In this document: positions 47,201 through 59,300 of the stretch, piece by piece
How the letters are laid out: every line of letters begins with the position of its first letter
Position numbering within the stretch: position 1 is the first letter of the stretch
NCBI RefSeq assembly: GCF_018812025.1
Contig: NC_063054.1
Span: 12,107,422-12,171,421 of the forward strand
Length of the DNA stretch: 64,000 nt
Origin: Megalobrama amblycephala
Taxonomy: Eukaryota > Chordata > Actinopteri > Cypriniformes > Xenocyprididae
Direction: 5' to 3'
Notes under the pieces: generated by a model
Told to the model about the DNA's origin: nothing
Databases searched by the model: none
The model's input: only the letters and a program-made list of their open reading frames with translations
Program-made: the position numbers and the translations under genes

Positions 47201-49296
47201 AACACTCTTTTGATGCTAGAAATTGCAGTCTAAGTAGGAACAGAACATTAGTATATCTTTCTTAATGAAGTGATCTGTATGTAATCCATGATCATTTACT
47301 CAAGTCTCTCTATTTTAAAGTATAGAATAATCTGTGTTGTTCTTTTTTCTTGTCTTTTAGGCTAAAGCCCACCCTGCCATTTGTCCCATGGAATCAGGAG
47401 GGATGGAAGACTAGCCTGTGTTCAGTCCCTCCTGTGTGTCACTCACATTCTCTGTTGGCCTTAGCCAACAACACATGCGTGAAATCTACCTTTTTTGAAC
47501 TAAGGGAGCGTTTTGTGAAACTCTACCGTAGGAAGGTGTGTCCCAAAGCACCACTGTATAGCATCTCACACGTTACATATTCATAATTGCCTTCTGTTTT
47601 ATGACTTTATGAATAATGACTTTAAGGGGAAGTAAATGGTTTCATGTCATGCGTTGGGCTTTTAAGCTGTCAAATTAAAAGTAAAGTGTGTTATGTTAGC
47701 ACCATAGTTTCAGCAAACATTACTAAAACAATCCCGTTTTAAAATAGGTTTACCAAACATTTACCTCAACTCTAATTGAAGAAATTAATTGACCTGCTCC
47801 ATAATTGCACCATTAAATGAGTCAGTAGTGTTGTCGCTGACTGGGGCCGAATTCACAAAAATCTTCTTAAAGGTGCTATATGTTAGAATTCTCATGTATT
47901 AATCACTTTTTATTGCCAATGTGTGAACACATTTTAACGAAACTTCCTAGGTTGTCTATGAAAGCCTGTGGACTGATTTTTGTGAAGGATTCTCGCTTTT
48001 TTTTGACGGCAAAATCAAAAGGATGTGACGTTTGCATGCGCTACAGAGATCCTCTCTTCTATTCAATGACACATGAAACAAATGCTTATACAATGTTCAG
48101 CATAAAATCATACTATAATCTCACATAGCCAGATCTAAAGTCTATAATAGTCTCAAATATACTTTATAATCAAACTATCATAACAGTGTAATTTTAATTA
48201 CCTCATCTGTCGACATGATGCCAGTGAATAAGATTTCTCAATTTTGATTTTATGTTGAATTTAAATGATTTTGAAAAAATACAAAATAATCTTAACTTTA
48301 TTCTTAAAGGGATAGTTCATCCAAAAATGAAAATTATCTCATGATTTACTCAACCACAAGCCATCCAAGGTTTATATGACTATCTTCTTTCAGACAAACA
48401 CAATCAGAGATATATTTAAAAATATCCTTAGTCCTCCAAGGTTTATAATGGTTGTGAATGGCTGCCCAAATTTTGAAGACAAACAAAATGCACCCATCTA
48501 TAAAAAAAAAGTACTTATTTAAAACTTTAAAATAACGAGCTTACGGCACGACAGCCATATGCATTTGTATGTCCAAAAAGCATTAACTTCTGCGACGTAG
48601 TACACAATGACTTGACGTACTATGCGTTATAGCGTAGACGTAGAATGTCATGGCATTGTGTACTACGTTGCGGAAATTAACGCTTTTTGGACGTACATCG
48701 AATTCGCATGGCTGATGTGCCAGAACCTTGGAGGACTAAGATATTTTTAAATATATCTCTGATTGTGTTTGTCTGAAAGAAGATAGTCATATTCACCTAG
48801 GATGGCTTGAGGGTGAGTAAATCATGGAATCATTTTCATTTTTGGGTGAACTCTCCCTTTAAGTTAGAAAATAAGTAGAAAATAGGAGTCAAGATGATAG
48901 CGCCACAGGTCTTTTCAGGGAAATCAGAGGGCTTAAGTTGTCTTATATCTTACTGGATAGTATTTTAAATTTAAAAAAATACACATTTCACTATTGAAAA
49001 TAGTTGTATTGTCTTACAAACGTGTGATCATTTAAAATAAAAGCTACATCGTTTTATATTTTGCTTCACATTCCTATATTTTTAAGTGTGACTTAAATGT
49101 CCATATGTACACTATGTTATAATGGTGTTTTTTGTTCTCCCCAAAGGCTCACTTGCATCATTATCTAGCAGTGGATGGCATGGAGTTGGCTGGATTTAAT
49201 GAGGCATTGTCATCTATCTCAGATCTTATTGAAGACTACACACACCTGGAAAGCCCTCTCATGCCCAATGCCCCCAGACTTGCCATCGCCACCTGA
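29226..49296 (+). CDS. tube1: Epsilon-tubulin (12 exons)
   Basis: GTP-binding tubulin of the centriole, needed with delta-tubulin for stable triplet microtubules. Exons: 29226-29250, 30741-30814, 34272-34324, 34462-34516, 34879-34994, 38293-38415, 38490-38677, 39105-39277, 43539-43679, 45023-45163, 47361-47535, 49147-49296. Begins MTQSIVVQVGQCGNQVGC, the T1 nucleotide loop. The tubulin signature GGGTGSGLG spans exons 6 and 7. FDAMNNIVANLLLN and SSLTPLYTLADVNIAP follow, and the end is RLAIAT with TGA at 49294. Length is 470 residues after correcting one base, against 475 in human. Exon 6 has one T too many in TTT 38397-38399; removing it restores FLIHSMGGG and the phase. All other junctions agree. 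Confidence 0.95.
30815..34271. other. tube1 intron 2, repeat-filled
   Basis: 3.5 kb. It holds a copy of the fold-back interior (about 31380-31640), an element-like pair GATGCACCAATACTAAATT / TTGGCCGATACATTGG at about 31965-32345, and the hAT element 32514-34074. No tube1 exon is missing by phase. Confidence 0.6.
32514..34074. mobile_element. hAT-type element with 8-bp target duplication
   Basis: Inverted ends TAGGGCTGGACGAT (left) and ATCATCCAGCCCTA (right). Flanks are ATCCTGAG (32506-32513) and TTCCTGAG (34075-34082), 7 of 8 identical. The 1561-bp interior has no clear transposase frame, so it is non-autonomous or decayed. CAATTACGATTAATGAACGA on the left and AATAATCGACAATGGG on the right suggest subterminal repeats. 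Confidence 0.78.
35530..35850. repeat. Transposon-like block in tube1 intron 5
   Basis: TTTCCTGAGTAGGGAACGAG and ACCAGGGTTACATATGTAAC with GGGACGTTCCCTTTCATAGG form inverted words typical of fish retrotransposon ends. Class uncertain; I see no coding. Confidence 0.4.
36615..36662 (+). repeat. tRNA-derived SINE head fragment
   Basis: GTTGTGGCCTAATGGTTAGA followed by GATTCGGACTTGTA resembles the A-box side of tRNA-derived fish SINEs. It is cut off after about 45 bp, before any B box. Confidence 0.45.
37935..38260. repeat. Interspersed repeat before tube1 exon 6
   Basis: AAAAGTTTGGGATCAGTAAG, then GATCATGTGACACTGAAGAC and TGGAGTAATGGCTAATGAA. This word series is one I recognise as a common fish interspersed repeat; the class is not certain. 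Confidence 0.5.
38293..38677 (+). CDS. tube1: tube1 exons 6-7: GTP-binding core with an apparent frameshift
   Basis: Exon 6 (38293-38415) encodes WAVGHHTYGL through CDCLQCFFLI. It then reads SFHGWR in the given frame, where the tubulin family has HSMGGG. Exon 6 is 123 nt and 122 would fit the phases on both sides. Exon 7 (38490-38677) resumes with GTGSGLGTFVLKLLEEEFPE and continues to the conserved EDDVITSPYNSVLAMKEL. Because this is the nucleotide-binding heart of the protein, a real frameshift here would destroy it; an error in the sequence is the simpler reading. Confidence 0.9.
39441..41050 (-). mobile_element. Tc1-like DNA transposon, inactivated, with IR/DR termini
   Basis: 1610 bp in tube1 intron 8. 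Inverted ends of about 215 bp (39441-39660 and 40835-41050) start CACCCTGACAAAAGTCTTG; the same GACAAAAGTCTTG core recurs at the inner edge of each, the IR/DR layout of Sleeping Beauty-type elements. TATA flanks both sides. The minus strand carries broken transposase: a helix-turn-helix segment with PRSGRPHKTT near 40530, STRTVCRILSHSGL near 40400 and decayed catalytic-domain remnants down to about 40070. Frames are disrupted and the catalytic triad cannot be read intact. Confidence 0.88.
42290..42484. mobile_element. Short hAT-like MITE
   Basis: CAGTGGTTCCCAAACCTGTC and CTGGAGTACCCCCAGCCCTG face the inverse GCAGGGCTGGGGGTACTCCA and GGACAGGTTTGGG about 100 bp on. The arms are near-perfect except for the outermost right end, where CCACTG has decayed. 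No coding. Confidence 0.75.
42513..43372. mobile_element. Inverted-terminus element in tube1 intron 8
   Basis: Left TAGTGGTTGACCC and right AGTCGACCACTA are inverted. The interior has GATGCCGATATCTTAGAT on the left and ATCAGCCGATGCACATAT on the right. About 860 bp, no coding. Target duplication not clear. Confidence 0.55.
45400..46215. mobile_element. Older fold-back element hosting a nested hairpin MITE
   Basis: The outer sequence (CTGAAGAGACATGATAGC, then TTTTATTCACATATAAAC, then TTCAGTGCACATCAAATATG) matches the element interior at 25848-26290. It is interrupted by the hAT hairpin 45487-45829. Beyond it, 45850-46142 is a separate imperfect palindrome of GGTAAACGGAAGCTCAAAC and GCATTAAGCAAGAATGG words and their inverses. 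The right terminus is GGTGATCTGTCCCTTTAA. Confidence 0.6.
45487..45829. mobile_element. Near-perfect hairpin MITE (hAT type), nested
   Basis: 343 bp, TAGGGCTGGGCGATATATCG to CGATATATCGCCCAGCCCTA. The arms, about 160 bp each, differ at only a few positions, with a short centre near 45655. The flanks ATAAACGT (45479-45486) and ATAAACAT (45830-45837) are a 7/8 target duplication. The uninterrupted relative at about 26150 (ATGTAAACATTGATCAG) shows the empty site. No coding. Confidence 0.85.
46285..46477. mobile_element. hAT-like MITE in tube1 intron 10
   Basis: GAGGGCTGGGCATCTCTGGC with TTTAGCTCCAACCCTGATCA faces the inverse TTTGGAGCTAAACTGTGCAG and GAGTTGCCCAGCCCTG. About 190 bp. A diverged relative lies at about 49868-50015 (CTCTGCAGGACGGTAGCCCT). 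Confidence 0.7.
47860..48120. repeat. Repeat-like block in tube1 intron 11
   Basis: AAAGGTGCTATATGTTAGAA and GGATTCTCGCTTTTTTTTGA with GACGTTTGCATGCGC resemble transposon-derived sequence. No ends defined; the plus-strand ORF here lacks any recognisable protein. Confidence 0.3.
48308..48858. mobile_element. TTAA-flanked fold-back MITE
   Basis: Left AGGGATAGTTCATCCAAAAA and right GGGTGAACTCTCCCT are inverted, with TTAA at 48304-48307 and 48859-48862. The arms run about 130 bp or more (ATATTTTTAAATATATCTC shared) and a second inner palindrome (GTAGTACACAATG / CATTGTGTACTAC) sits at the centre. In tube1 intron 11. Confidence 0.8.
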
Positions 49297-49731
49297 CCTG
49301 TGATTATACTAGCAAATTCCTTTTAAGGCAAGTCATTTCACTCGGCGGCCATCTTTGAAACACCTCTCTGGCAGCTATTTCAGTCATGCAAGTGCAGTTT
49401 CTATCTCGTTGAATGGGGAAACATCAGATTCTCCAAAGCTGTTCACAAACCTTATGATTAAACTTCATATTTGAAATCTCCAATGAAGTCTTACAACAAC
49501 TGTCTCAAAAATGTTGTTACTTATGCTCAAAAAGTATTAAAAAAAGCTTCTAACAGCAGCTGCAGTAACACGAAGGCTTTACCAATCGGCGATTGACTCT
49601 TTTATTTAGAAGGACTTATTCCACCATATTGCACTTTGCACTTTCTCCCATTAATAGTAATATGAGTATACCGTTTTTGTATATACAAGTCTTTGTAACT
49701 AGACAAAATGATCAAACATTTATACATGTAT

Positions 49732-49737
49732 AATAAA
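49732..49737 (+). terminator. tube1: tube1 polyadenylation signal
   Basis: AATAAA lies 436 bp after the tube1 stop, preceded by AT-rich 3'-UTR-like sequence. It is the first canonical hexamer I see after the stop. Confidence 0.55.
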
Positions 49738-52700
49738 TGGTACTTTCAAATTTTTTACCAATATTTTCTTAATGCAAAATGGTGATTGGTGTGAATTTGG
49801 AGTGGATCTGTTAGTATGACAGACAAAGACAGTTTTTACAATTCTATTTGGTGACACTAGTGCATTGATTGGCAGTTCTGGTCCTGGAAGGGCCACTGTC
49901 TTGCAGAGTTGAGTTCCTTGGACTTTGGTTAGGTTTTCTTAGAAGTGTTCGATTAGGAGTGGACCTAACCTCTGCAGGACGGTAGCCCTCCAGGGCAGGA
50001 ATTGCCCATCCTTGTATTAGAGGCACTTCATCTGTAAAATGTTATTACAGTTGTTGTTTTTTGTTTGTTTGTTTGTTTTTGTTTTTTGTATGAAAATAAA
50101 ATAAAATAGTCATAATATCAAACATTGCCTGGATAATGTAGTTTTAATAGAAGGAAAAGCACAGATTCATTTGTCATTACACTTCAGTAAAAAACAGAAA
50201 TGCCACTTTATCTGATTAACATACACAGTCATTGTCTTGTCATTGGCACAGTCAGCACAAAGCTTAAACTTTCATCATCTCATTTAATTTGGCTCTTTCT
50301 GTATTGACCTGTTGGCAGATGATTTGTTTGCAGGTTAGCATAAGCAGTATTTTTGCTTTACACTTATTTTCACATCAGTGTGATCATTCATTCAAAAGGT
50401 TTTAATTTATGCCTTTATAATTAATTGGTGCAGGGCATCCGTTGGTCTCTAAAGTATTATTGTCCAGCTGTAATGACCTTTGATAGAGTTCATTGACCAT
50501 GTTATCCTGTTTGAAGTTATAGTTGCGTCCCAAATGACGCACTATACAGTATGCACTTATATAAACTATGTACTTATGCACATGTACTCATCCATGTAGT
50601 GTATGAATTTTATAAGGTTTTGTCATTCAATGTCGGATTCTGATAGCCTCTCTCCCTCCACTACTAAATACACACTAATAAAGCAAGCTGCGACAGTTGA
50701 GTGCATGAAGTATCCAACGTCTGGGTATTTAAAGTGTACTTTTTCTATGTCAAATTTTTTGTGAACACGCAACTCGCACTATTTATAATAAAAATGTCAG
50801 CCTATGTCTATGTCACCCTATGTCTTCTTTAAAATGTTCTTATGCCTTATTGGTTTTTAATTCAATTCAATCTTAAATTCTTGCACAAAGTCATAAAAGG
50901 TCTTATACTAATATGGTATTTGTATGTTTATCAAATATTTAAGAGCTCTTCACAGCAATTCATAGTTTTCAGTCCCATGACTGGCACAGAGACATGGAGA
51001 GCAAAACTTCTATAAAACTGCAGCACAGGCCTGTCAATCTGTTTCAAGCCACAAATATTTAGATCACCTCTCAAATGTATGTGAAGAGACTGCAGCTTGT
51101 GATCCATATATAGCACCCGCCACAGTATTTCAGTCACTCAAAACAGCAGGACATTCTAAAATGCTTAACGTGGCTTAATTCACTATTTAAAAGATAAAAT
51201 TCAGTATACACTTTATTGATGATACAGGGTTCATCTGACTATTTACTTCAGTTTGTCCCTGAATATATTATTTATATTAATATTAGTTTTCTCCATATAC
51301 TGCACCTTATTAATGCTCTATTTTAAATTACTTTTATCTTGTCCTCTGTTCAGACCTTCTAAAGCTATGAAAAAAAATATTTTTTCCTTCATAAATATTT
51401 ATGCAGTTAAACATGAATAGGAATGCTAAAGAATAGCTTTCTCTGGGTATTCCATTATAGACCTTGCTTTTGGCATGATACCTGTTATCATTTTGACCTG
51501 TAGTTGGTTGAGCTTCACTCCAGGATAATGCGCTTAGATGATTTTTGTTTTGTTTTTTTTCAAAGAGGTTGAAATCATGTTTCAGATGCATATATCAGTG
51601 CTTAACCTCTAAGTTGAGCAGTAGGTCTGTCTTGGAAAGTCAGTATGTTATCCCACAAGTTCACTTTATAATGCAGTGTTATCTCTACAGGTTCTCCACA
51701 CCCAGGAAGGACTGAGAATTTTGGTATACATGTGTCAGAGGTAAAGCAAGACATGTATTAACATGTTTGACATTGCTTTATTAAAGTGTTTATAAAAATG
51801 TCTCCCCTTCTTCTTTACTTGTTGTATTTCAAACAACAAAGTTAAGGGGCGGTCACACTACACATTTTTGTTCAATTGACTGCCATTCATACACATGCAA
51901 ATGCATCAGACCGCAAACGCATGCTTATAGGAAAAAAAGTGTTCCAAAGTTTGGTGAACTCTGAGCTGCATTTTCACATCACGTGAAGATGTGTGACCAG
52001 TAGAAGATCAATACATCATGGCATGACTTCTTCTTAGAATTAAAATATAAATATATTTAATTTCAAGTAGATAGTAATATACTCAAAATGTTTAAAATAT
52101 ACAATTTGTTATATGTTGAATTCATGTTCATAAAAAATATGCTGCAGAGTGTGACTCAATATCATGACCATTGCTGTGTCCGAACAATTTTAGCATGCTC
52201 AAAATCTAGTGTGACCGTGGCTTAAAACACTGATTTTAATTTGTTTAGACAGTTGTGCGTATAGGCCTGAAACATACTCTACTCAAATATGTGAACGCAG
52301 ACACATCTATGCTGGTCAGTTTTGCCTGTACGAAGGCATTTCATAACACAAGTACACACTTCATTTTCTGCATTGACTCTAGGGATGCTATCACCTTATT
52401 TATAACATGGAAAAAAGCTATTTACTGTGAACGTATGAGACTTCTGCATCATTAGCTGCTATAGGTAAATAACTAGAAGAATAACAAAGTGCAGTAAACG
52501 TTAAAAATATTTGTGCTACAAAGTAGTGTGTTTTATAATTATGACAATGCATTACATTAAAATAATATGGTAAGATATAATAGCAAGCAGCATAAAGAGT
52601 CGTTTTGTACAGCTAAAAATAACTGGAAGCGGATGACGCCGGAAGCCAGACATATTCAATTTACAAATGGCCGTGCCCACTCTTACATTAAAAATAAGGT

Positions 52701-52883
52701 GGATAGTGGGCATTAATGAAAACACATTTCGTCTTTCCTCTTCGAGGTCAACTACTGTAAAACAACGGTTTGAATTAGGTCTTTCTTAACCATGCCATTG
52801 CATATTATGAAAGCGTGTAGCTATCTAAACCAACACATTCAGTTCAGTGGCAGACAGTTGAAAGTAACTCTGAGGTACTGAGG

Positions 52884-52889
52884 TTTATT
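52884..52889 (-). terminator. ccn6: ccn6 polyadenylation signal
   Basis: TTTATT on the plus strand (AATAAA on the minus strand) lies about 165 bp beyond the ccn6 stop. It is the nearest canonical hexamer. Confidence 0.5.
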
Positions 52890-53054
52890 ACCACCACAAA
52901 AGAGCATGAACACATTTACAACAGGAGTGTGTTGACATTTACTTGTGTCTTTGTTTCCATAATTGCATAGAGTATTTCTGGCCATAACTGTACATATGCT
53001 GTAGTTTACTTAAAGTAAAACTTATAAGCATTTTGTACTTCCTTTTTGTCTGTT

Positions 53055-53336
53055 TTAAATTAAGTGCAGCTCTGAGAACATGTCGCCGGCATCATTACAT
53101 TTCCTCTGACACACACAAGAAGTGATCCACTGCATCTTCCAGCGTACGTTAGATCCTCCTTTGCAGTGGAACTCTATGTTCACCATTTTGGACTTATTAG
53201 GAACACAGCAGCGCTTGTCCGTGCAGATGCCGCAGTATGTCGGTCGATGCTTCTTAACACTGGTACAGCCAGACAGTGAGAGCTTCTCTGCTTTACTGGC
53301 CTGGAATTTTGGTCTGCAGGTTTTCCCTTTTGGCAT
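53055..53336 (-). CDS. ccn6: ccn6 last exon encoding the C-terminal cystine knot
   Basis: Acceptor AATAG before 53336. Reads [20 protein letters not shown], then [41 protein letters not shown] and ends FSELHLI with TAA. This is the CT knot that closes CCN proteins and mediates dimer and partner binding. No frame problem. The internal Met at the exon start is not an initiation site. Confidence 0.95.
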   Translation of the reverse strand: MPKGKTCRPKFQASKAEKLSLSGCTSVKKHRPTYCGICTDKRCCVPNKSKMVNIEFHCKGGSNVRWKMQWITSCVCQRKCNDAGDMFSELHLI

Positions 53337-56300
53337 CTATTCATGAAAGAGAGGATAACAAAAAAAGTCCTTTAATTTCTTGGTTATGATTTGGGGTCCA
53401 AAAATAGAACTTTGGAAAAGTTCTGCTTCATTACTTGTAATATACTTGCATATCTTTAAGTATAAATATTAGTTGATTTCAGCATTGTTTTATGCATTGT
53501 CTGCCAATGAAGGCACAAGAAGGATGACTTGCCAGTGTGACATTTTCATGGAATTGTAACTTGCCTGTTCAGAGTCTGCTTTTTCCACTGAAAATTTTAC
53601 AATCTTTGATTCCTGTACATTCCTTTTTTGTGCCTCGGCTAATTAAAAGTGTCAGTTTTCTGTGGTGTATTTATATTGTTTTTGCAAATTCTGCTGTTAT
53701 ATATCATAGATGACTTGTAATAGTCAAGGATTGATTGATTGACTTTATTGCCTGATTTCTCAGAAGGTACATCATTCAAATGTACATTTTCTTTTTCATA
53801 AAGAAAAAAGAAAACATTTATAAACATATATATTTATGACAGATATTAAAATATAATTGATCATTCTGTTGTGGTGGGGCCATAAGTATAAATTGTAATT
53901 TTGTTCCAGCTTTACTAAAAAAAAAAAAAAGATTACTATATAAATATTAGATTAATTATCATTTTTATTTAACCATTTGTGTGTATCTTTCTTCCCTAAG
54001 TATCTTTTTAAAAACAATTTCCAAAAGCACAAATTTCAGCTGAGGTTGAAGTTTGATTTGTAATCCTATCGTCAGTCTCTGGATGTCAAAATATAAATTT
54101 GAGCTTTGCGATTTTTGCAACCCTGTTGCCACCATTTGGAAAATGTCTAAATAAATGTCTAAATACATTTTTCGTACAGCTTCGTAATATGGCAGTAAAC
54201 AATACGTGTGTTATAGGTCGTAAATTTTTTCCTGCTAGTTTAATTTTACAGTAGATTATTTTATGCACTGTATATAATAGTTCTCCAATAAATAAACTGT
54301 GATTTGTGCTGCTTTTTTTTTTTTTTTTTTTTTTTTTTGTGACCACCGACATACATATACACACAAGTACACATAAAGGGAACAAAGAAAAAGAAAAAAA
54401 AGGGGAAAAACCAGCAAAACATATAGATGTATATAGTAACGTGTACAGGTACAGTAATAAGTTTAAACAATTTTAAACAGGTTATTCCAGGTTATTATTA
54501 TTGATTACATATTACTGGTTAAGGTGTTAAGAAAAATAGAGAGAGTGATAAGATAGAGACAATTTGAAACAATCCTAGTAATAATAATAGTTGTAATAAT
54601 AATAATAATAATAATAGTAATAATAGTGGCAGTAGTAGTAGCAGCAGCAATAATAATAACAACAGTAATACTAACAATGATAATAATATCTCAGTTTTAT
54701 GGGACTTTAGAACAGTCATTAAAATGATTGCAGATAGACACTACTCTCTAGTTCTGGGAGCTACTCCACAACCGCCAGCGAGCACAACCAACAAACCTCC
54801 CTGACACAGACACAAACCTCATCTCCGAACCACCGGTTGCCCCTCCCCGTCGCCTGGCAAAACCCAAACCCCATACCAGTGGTTAAGCTTCTGTGCTCCG
54901 CTGTGTCTTTCTCCACAAAGGGTGATGGGACACTATGACAGGCACCTCCTAACCAAGCTTACCTGGTCTGGTTGTGACCTGACAGATATCAAAAATCCTT
55001 GGTTGGTTTCTTGGTTGGTTGTTTTTTTTTTTTAATTTATACTGTAATCTGTGGCGTGAACCATGGTGTACCCCAGCTAGCTCCCCAGCTAGAGACACCA
55101 AATCCATCCCAGATAACACTCAAAATAAGAAAGGGACCCTGCCAGCAGAGGCAGCCAAGGGAGGGGCAAGGCAAACCAAAAAAATAAATAAAACCAAACC
55201 GGTAATGCCCATGCTGAAAAGACGTGCCACTCGCAACTGCCGGCAGTAGTAGAATAGCCACCTGTTTATAGAGTGTCTAAATTATAAGTGTTTTTATGTA
55301 ATGTTTTGGAATCTAATTTTATAAGCAAGGGGGAGGGATGTAGGGCAAAATTTTCTGTAATAATATAAATATCAGTACTACTACTACTTCTACCGCCACT
55401 AACAATAATGAAAGCCATGCATAACAATAACAATTATATGCTAAATTTACATATAGAAAAGAAATTAAAATGTAGCATGTAGTACTTTCACACTGCATAG
55501 TTGTGGGAAACACACACAGATGATGGAGCGCCAATCAAAAGGACTTTTATGAACAAACGCAGGAGTACAACATAGACGTGAAACAATGAAGTACTACATT
55601 GGCGATAAAGACTGAGGGAGAACACAGGGAATATATACATGTCAAACAAAGGGGCAAACAAGGCTAATTAACAAGACACAGCAGGGACTAATGAACTCAA
55701 TCAGGGTAACTAAGGGAACAAACAAGGGCGGGAAAACTGAAAACAAAGAAAATGTGACCAGGGAAACAAACACAGAACACTGACAAGTACATTATAATAT
55801 ATATAAATTACATCAATCTATAAATAATTGAAGAACAGTATATTATATTTATCTATTATAGAAGTAGTTTGTTGTAATGTATACCAAATACAAAATCCTA
55901 AAAACAAACACTGGAAAGACAACAAAGAAAAAAAGAGAGGATGACAAATTTAAGGGTAGTAGAATTTAAGTTATGATAAGAAAAGTAATCGGCACAAGTT
56001 GACAGGATATAAGCTACATATGTTATATAAAGAAATACAAAATGTTCCTTATGAGTTTCTTTTGAACACATGGTTTATGACAAAGAGGAATCAATTCTCC
56101 TATTTAGATATTGTAAAAAGGGGGACAGTTTGTTTGAAAGAATCAATATTATGTGCAAATGCAGTTAATTGCTGTGTACTAATTGTAATTTGAGCCAGTG
56201 ATTTATTGAGAGTTCTGTTCTGTCTTTCCAATTAAGTAGAATGTGTTTCTTTGCTATGGACAGCGAAATTAATAAGAATGGTTTGAGATTATTAGTAATT

Positions 56301-59300
56301 TGTAAAGTAGTGATTTGCGCTTCTGTTGCTTACAGAAAATCCAACAGTGCCCTGTTTGTGGAAAGTGACTATTAACATCAAGTTATGGTGGTATTCTTTT
56401 CAGTTGAGACTTTTGTCTCTGTGTGAGGCCCCACACACGTCTGTTCTTGACTGTTTGTTTCAATGAAAACTCACCATAAAAACCTCATGAATGTAATTTT
56501 CTCTTAAGCTTCTTAGGAATGCTGTAATATAGTACTAAGTGTCATCTTACATCAGTACTGACAACTGAATGTTTTTGACATTCTTTGATTAACAGCATTG
56601 ACGCAGACGGCAGCAGGTTTATTAGCCTTCCACTTCCACTTCATTTTTTTAAATAATTCCCATAAATCAAAAGCAGTCTCTTCAAACGAGCTGATTCAGA
56701 TTCCCACCTATGATGATGTCATCGTAGGGAGAAGCCCCGCCCACAGCCGGTGATGATCTGCCCTATTAGTATAGACACAGCCCTGAGTGAAAAGAACATA
56801 GTCCGCCATTTCTGTATCCTTGCTGTAGCAGCTGGAGTTGTACTATGTCTGCACCAAAGAGGCACTTTTTACAATTGTTTTGGGATGTACCAATGCTCCA
56901 TAGACTCCCACCATTCAGTCACTGAGGACATCGTGGTTAAATTTCATTTTCGCTTACGCCAATCATTTTGCACCACACTACTTTACTTTTCGTCATGCGG
57001 AGGGCTCGTGGCCGGCCGCACACCCCGTCTGCGCAAAATTGTACTGCGCATGTTTTGAACTCGGTCATCCACGCACATCCGTGGTTTAGTATAATTTGAA
57101 AGATGCGCGGTCGTGCCCAGGTGCGGAAAGCTTTAAGAGTCCATACAACTGTAGCAGCAGATGTCTATTATTCTGTTGGAACTGAGAAACAACTGATGGC
57201 AAACACGGTTATGATGTTTGGTTGACGAATCTTTGGAGTTTCATTCCCTCCCATGTAGAGATTTCAAGCTGTTTATCCATTTTGGAATTATTGTTTCCAT
57301 TTGGTGAATTTTCGATCAAACTGAAGCTTCATCAGGCAAGGCCTCTCAGAACTAACATAACTTTTCTGAGCCAGTTTTAAAGGATTTTTAAACCAAATGG
57401 TGTCAAAGTAATTTTTAGTGGATTTTCGCACTTATCCTAGCATAGTAATAAGTGTAGTTCACCACAATAACATTTGACCTCCAGAAAATGTCCAAAAAGT
57501 CTTCATTTACAACTCTGTCAATACTATTTTACTATATATTATTTTATTTAAAGTGACAGTTCATCCAAAAATAAAAATTTGCCATCATTTACTCATATTG
57601 TCTAATGTCTAATTTGCATTTAACAGACCAAAATTAATTCAAATCATTGATCAACTCTTGTATACAGATCCTGAATCAAATAATGTCAATAACATCAAAC
57701 CTCATTGGTGCTTGTTATTGGTCATGACTTCATGGCGTCAAATGACACACAAGAAACAGTGAGGTTTGATGTTAATGACACAATATGTAATTCGGACTGT
57801 GTATACACAAGTTAAACAATTGCTACTTTCATGCCATGTTATAATTACTGTTATTTCGGGATGGCAACATGTGACCTAGGTGAAAGTGATTTCACTAAGT
57901 ACAACATGTTCCTGGATCAGCATCTTTGTTGATGCTGGAACAACAGTCCAATCAACCAATCAGAGTTTACAGTTTGTCAAGTTCAGGCTTACAACCAGGG
58001 TTAGGTGCTTTTACATCAGTTATTCACCTATTATTTCCCTCTGATTTTAGGGATAGGTTTTGGTTAGGGTAGGGTTGGTTTTAGGGGTATGGGATGGGAA
58101 TAAGACTAATTTTACAGACAGGAAAGTTGTCAAAACAAAATATGTTGATCCAGGAACATGTCTTACTTGACAAAATTACGGTGACTTGAAGTTCTCTGAG
58201 CAGTTCATGTTGTCGGACTGGGATTTAGGTGTTTCTTTGTCATGAGGTACAAGTAGGAGCTCACAGAAAAAGTTGTAATTACAAGCTCTATGAAGACGTG
58301 AACGCTTTTTACAAGTTGAAATCTCGTAATTATGGCAATTACGACATTGCATGAATGCAGGTAATGATTACATTTTAGAGTGAATAACTTCATCAAACAT
58401 GCATACAATGCATGAGGGTGTTTTTTTTAGAGTTTAAAGCTTTTTATTTGGGGGTGAAATAACCCTTTTAAACCAAATGAAAAAAAGCAACTTGGCTTAA
58501 TATTTTGGTGTATATAATGCAAAGACATTTCAAAGTATTGCTCAAGTGTCTTAAATAATCCATGTTGATCCATTTTATTTTCTAGTTTAACATTGTCCAG
58601 CATGTGATGTTTCAGAAGGATAGATCTCTTACCTTCAGTCCCTTTAGAGCATTTTTATCACATGGTCGAAGCAGACAGAGTCGGCGCTCTTTTCTCATCT
58701 CACACTTGCTGTTGTCATTGTTGACTCGTACAGAGATGCCGATGCCACAGGTGCGCGAACAAGGTGACCAGGGTGTGGTCTGGATCAAACAGTTCTTCTT
58801 CCAGGCTAAGGGAGGATCCCTGTAAGCTTTCAGTGTTACAGTCACAAAGTGCTATGTCATCCCACAGCACACATTTAAACATCTGACCTCACCCCAGGCT
58901 TCACATTCCAACAGGAACAATCAATGAGTACTGTATAGTTATCGTTCTGGTCAATTTGTACAGATATAGAACAACCCAGAAGGCTAATTTAACATGTGTT
59001 TTCTCAGGAATTTCTTGGAGGATTTTAGAATAGCTGTTTTCTAGTTATAAATAAGGTCAATACAAATAAATTGTCACACTACATATTGCTTTTTAAAGAT
59101 ATTTGGCAAATTGGAATTGGTACATGTTATTTTTAATATGGATGTTTGAAAACTGCGCCGACACTACCACACTTAAACAACAAGTCTATGTAAATCTGAG
59201 TTTATGTGCTTGACGCATGACATTTACTTATGAGTGAACAACAATTAGTCCTCATGTAGCAACTTAGAGCACACAAGAGCTTTAAAATTCAGGATTTGTA

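Larger units (their letters stand above)
49297..53054. other. tube1-ccn6 intergenic region (convergent 3' ends)
   Basis: 3.8 kb with no recognised gene. It holds the tube1 3' UTR, a degenerate MITE (49868-50015), a block with GCGTCCCAAATGACGCACTA (about 50525-50640) and inverted GGTCACACTACACATTTTT / AAATCTAGTGTGACC ends (about 51848-52221). The ccn6 3' UTR is at its right edge. Confidence 0.6.

Noticed and set aside
54519..54719. Poly-leucine ORF on the minus strand
   Set aside because: Translation of the TAA/TAG trinucleotide tract; resembles a membrane segment only by composition.
58820..58845. Residues LKAY before the ccn6 TSP1 exon as coding, since human reads PAYR there
   Set aside because: With the acceptor at 58819, phase from the VWC exon (ending AG) plus G gives Arg exactly. 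The in-frame AY is intron sequence and appears to be coincidence.
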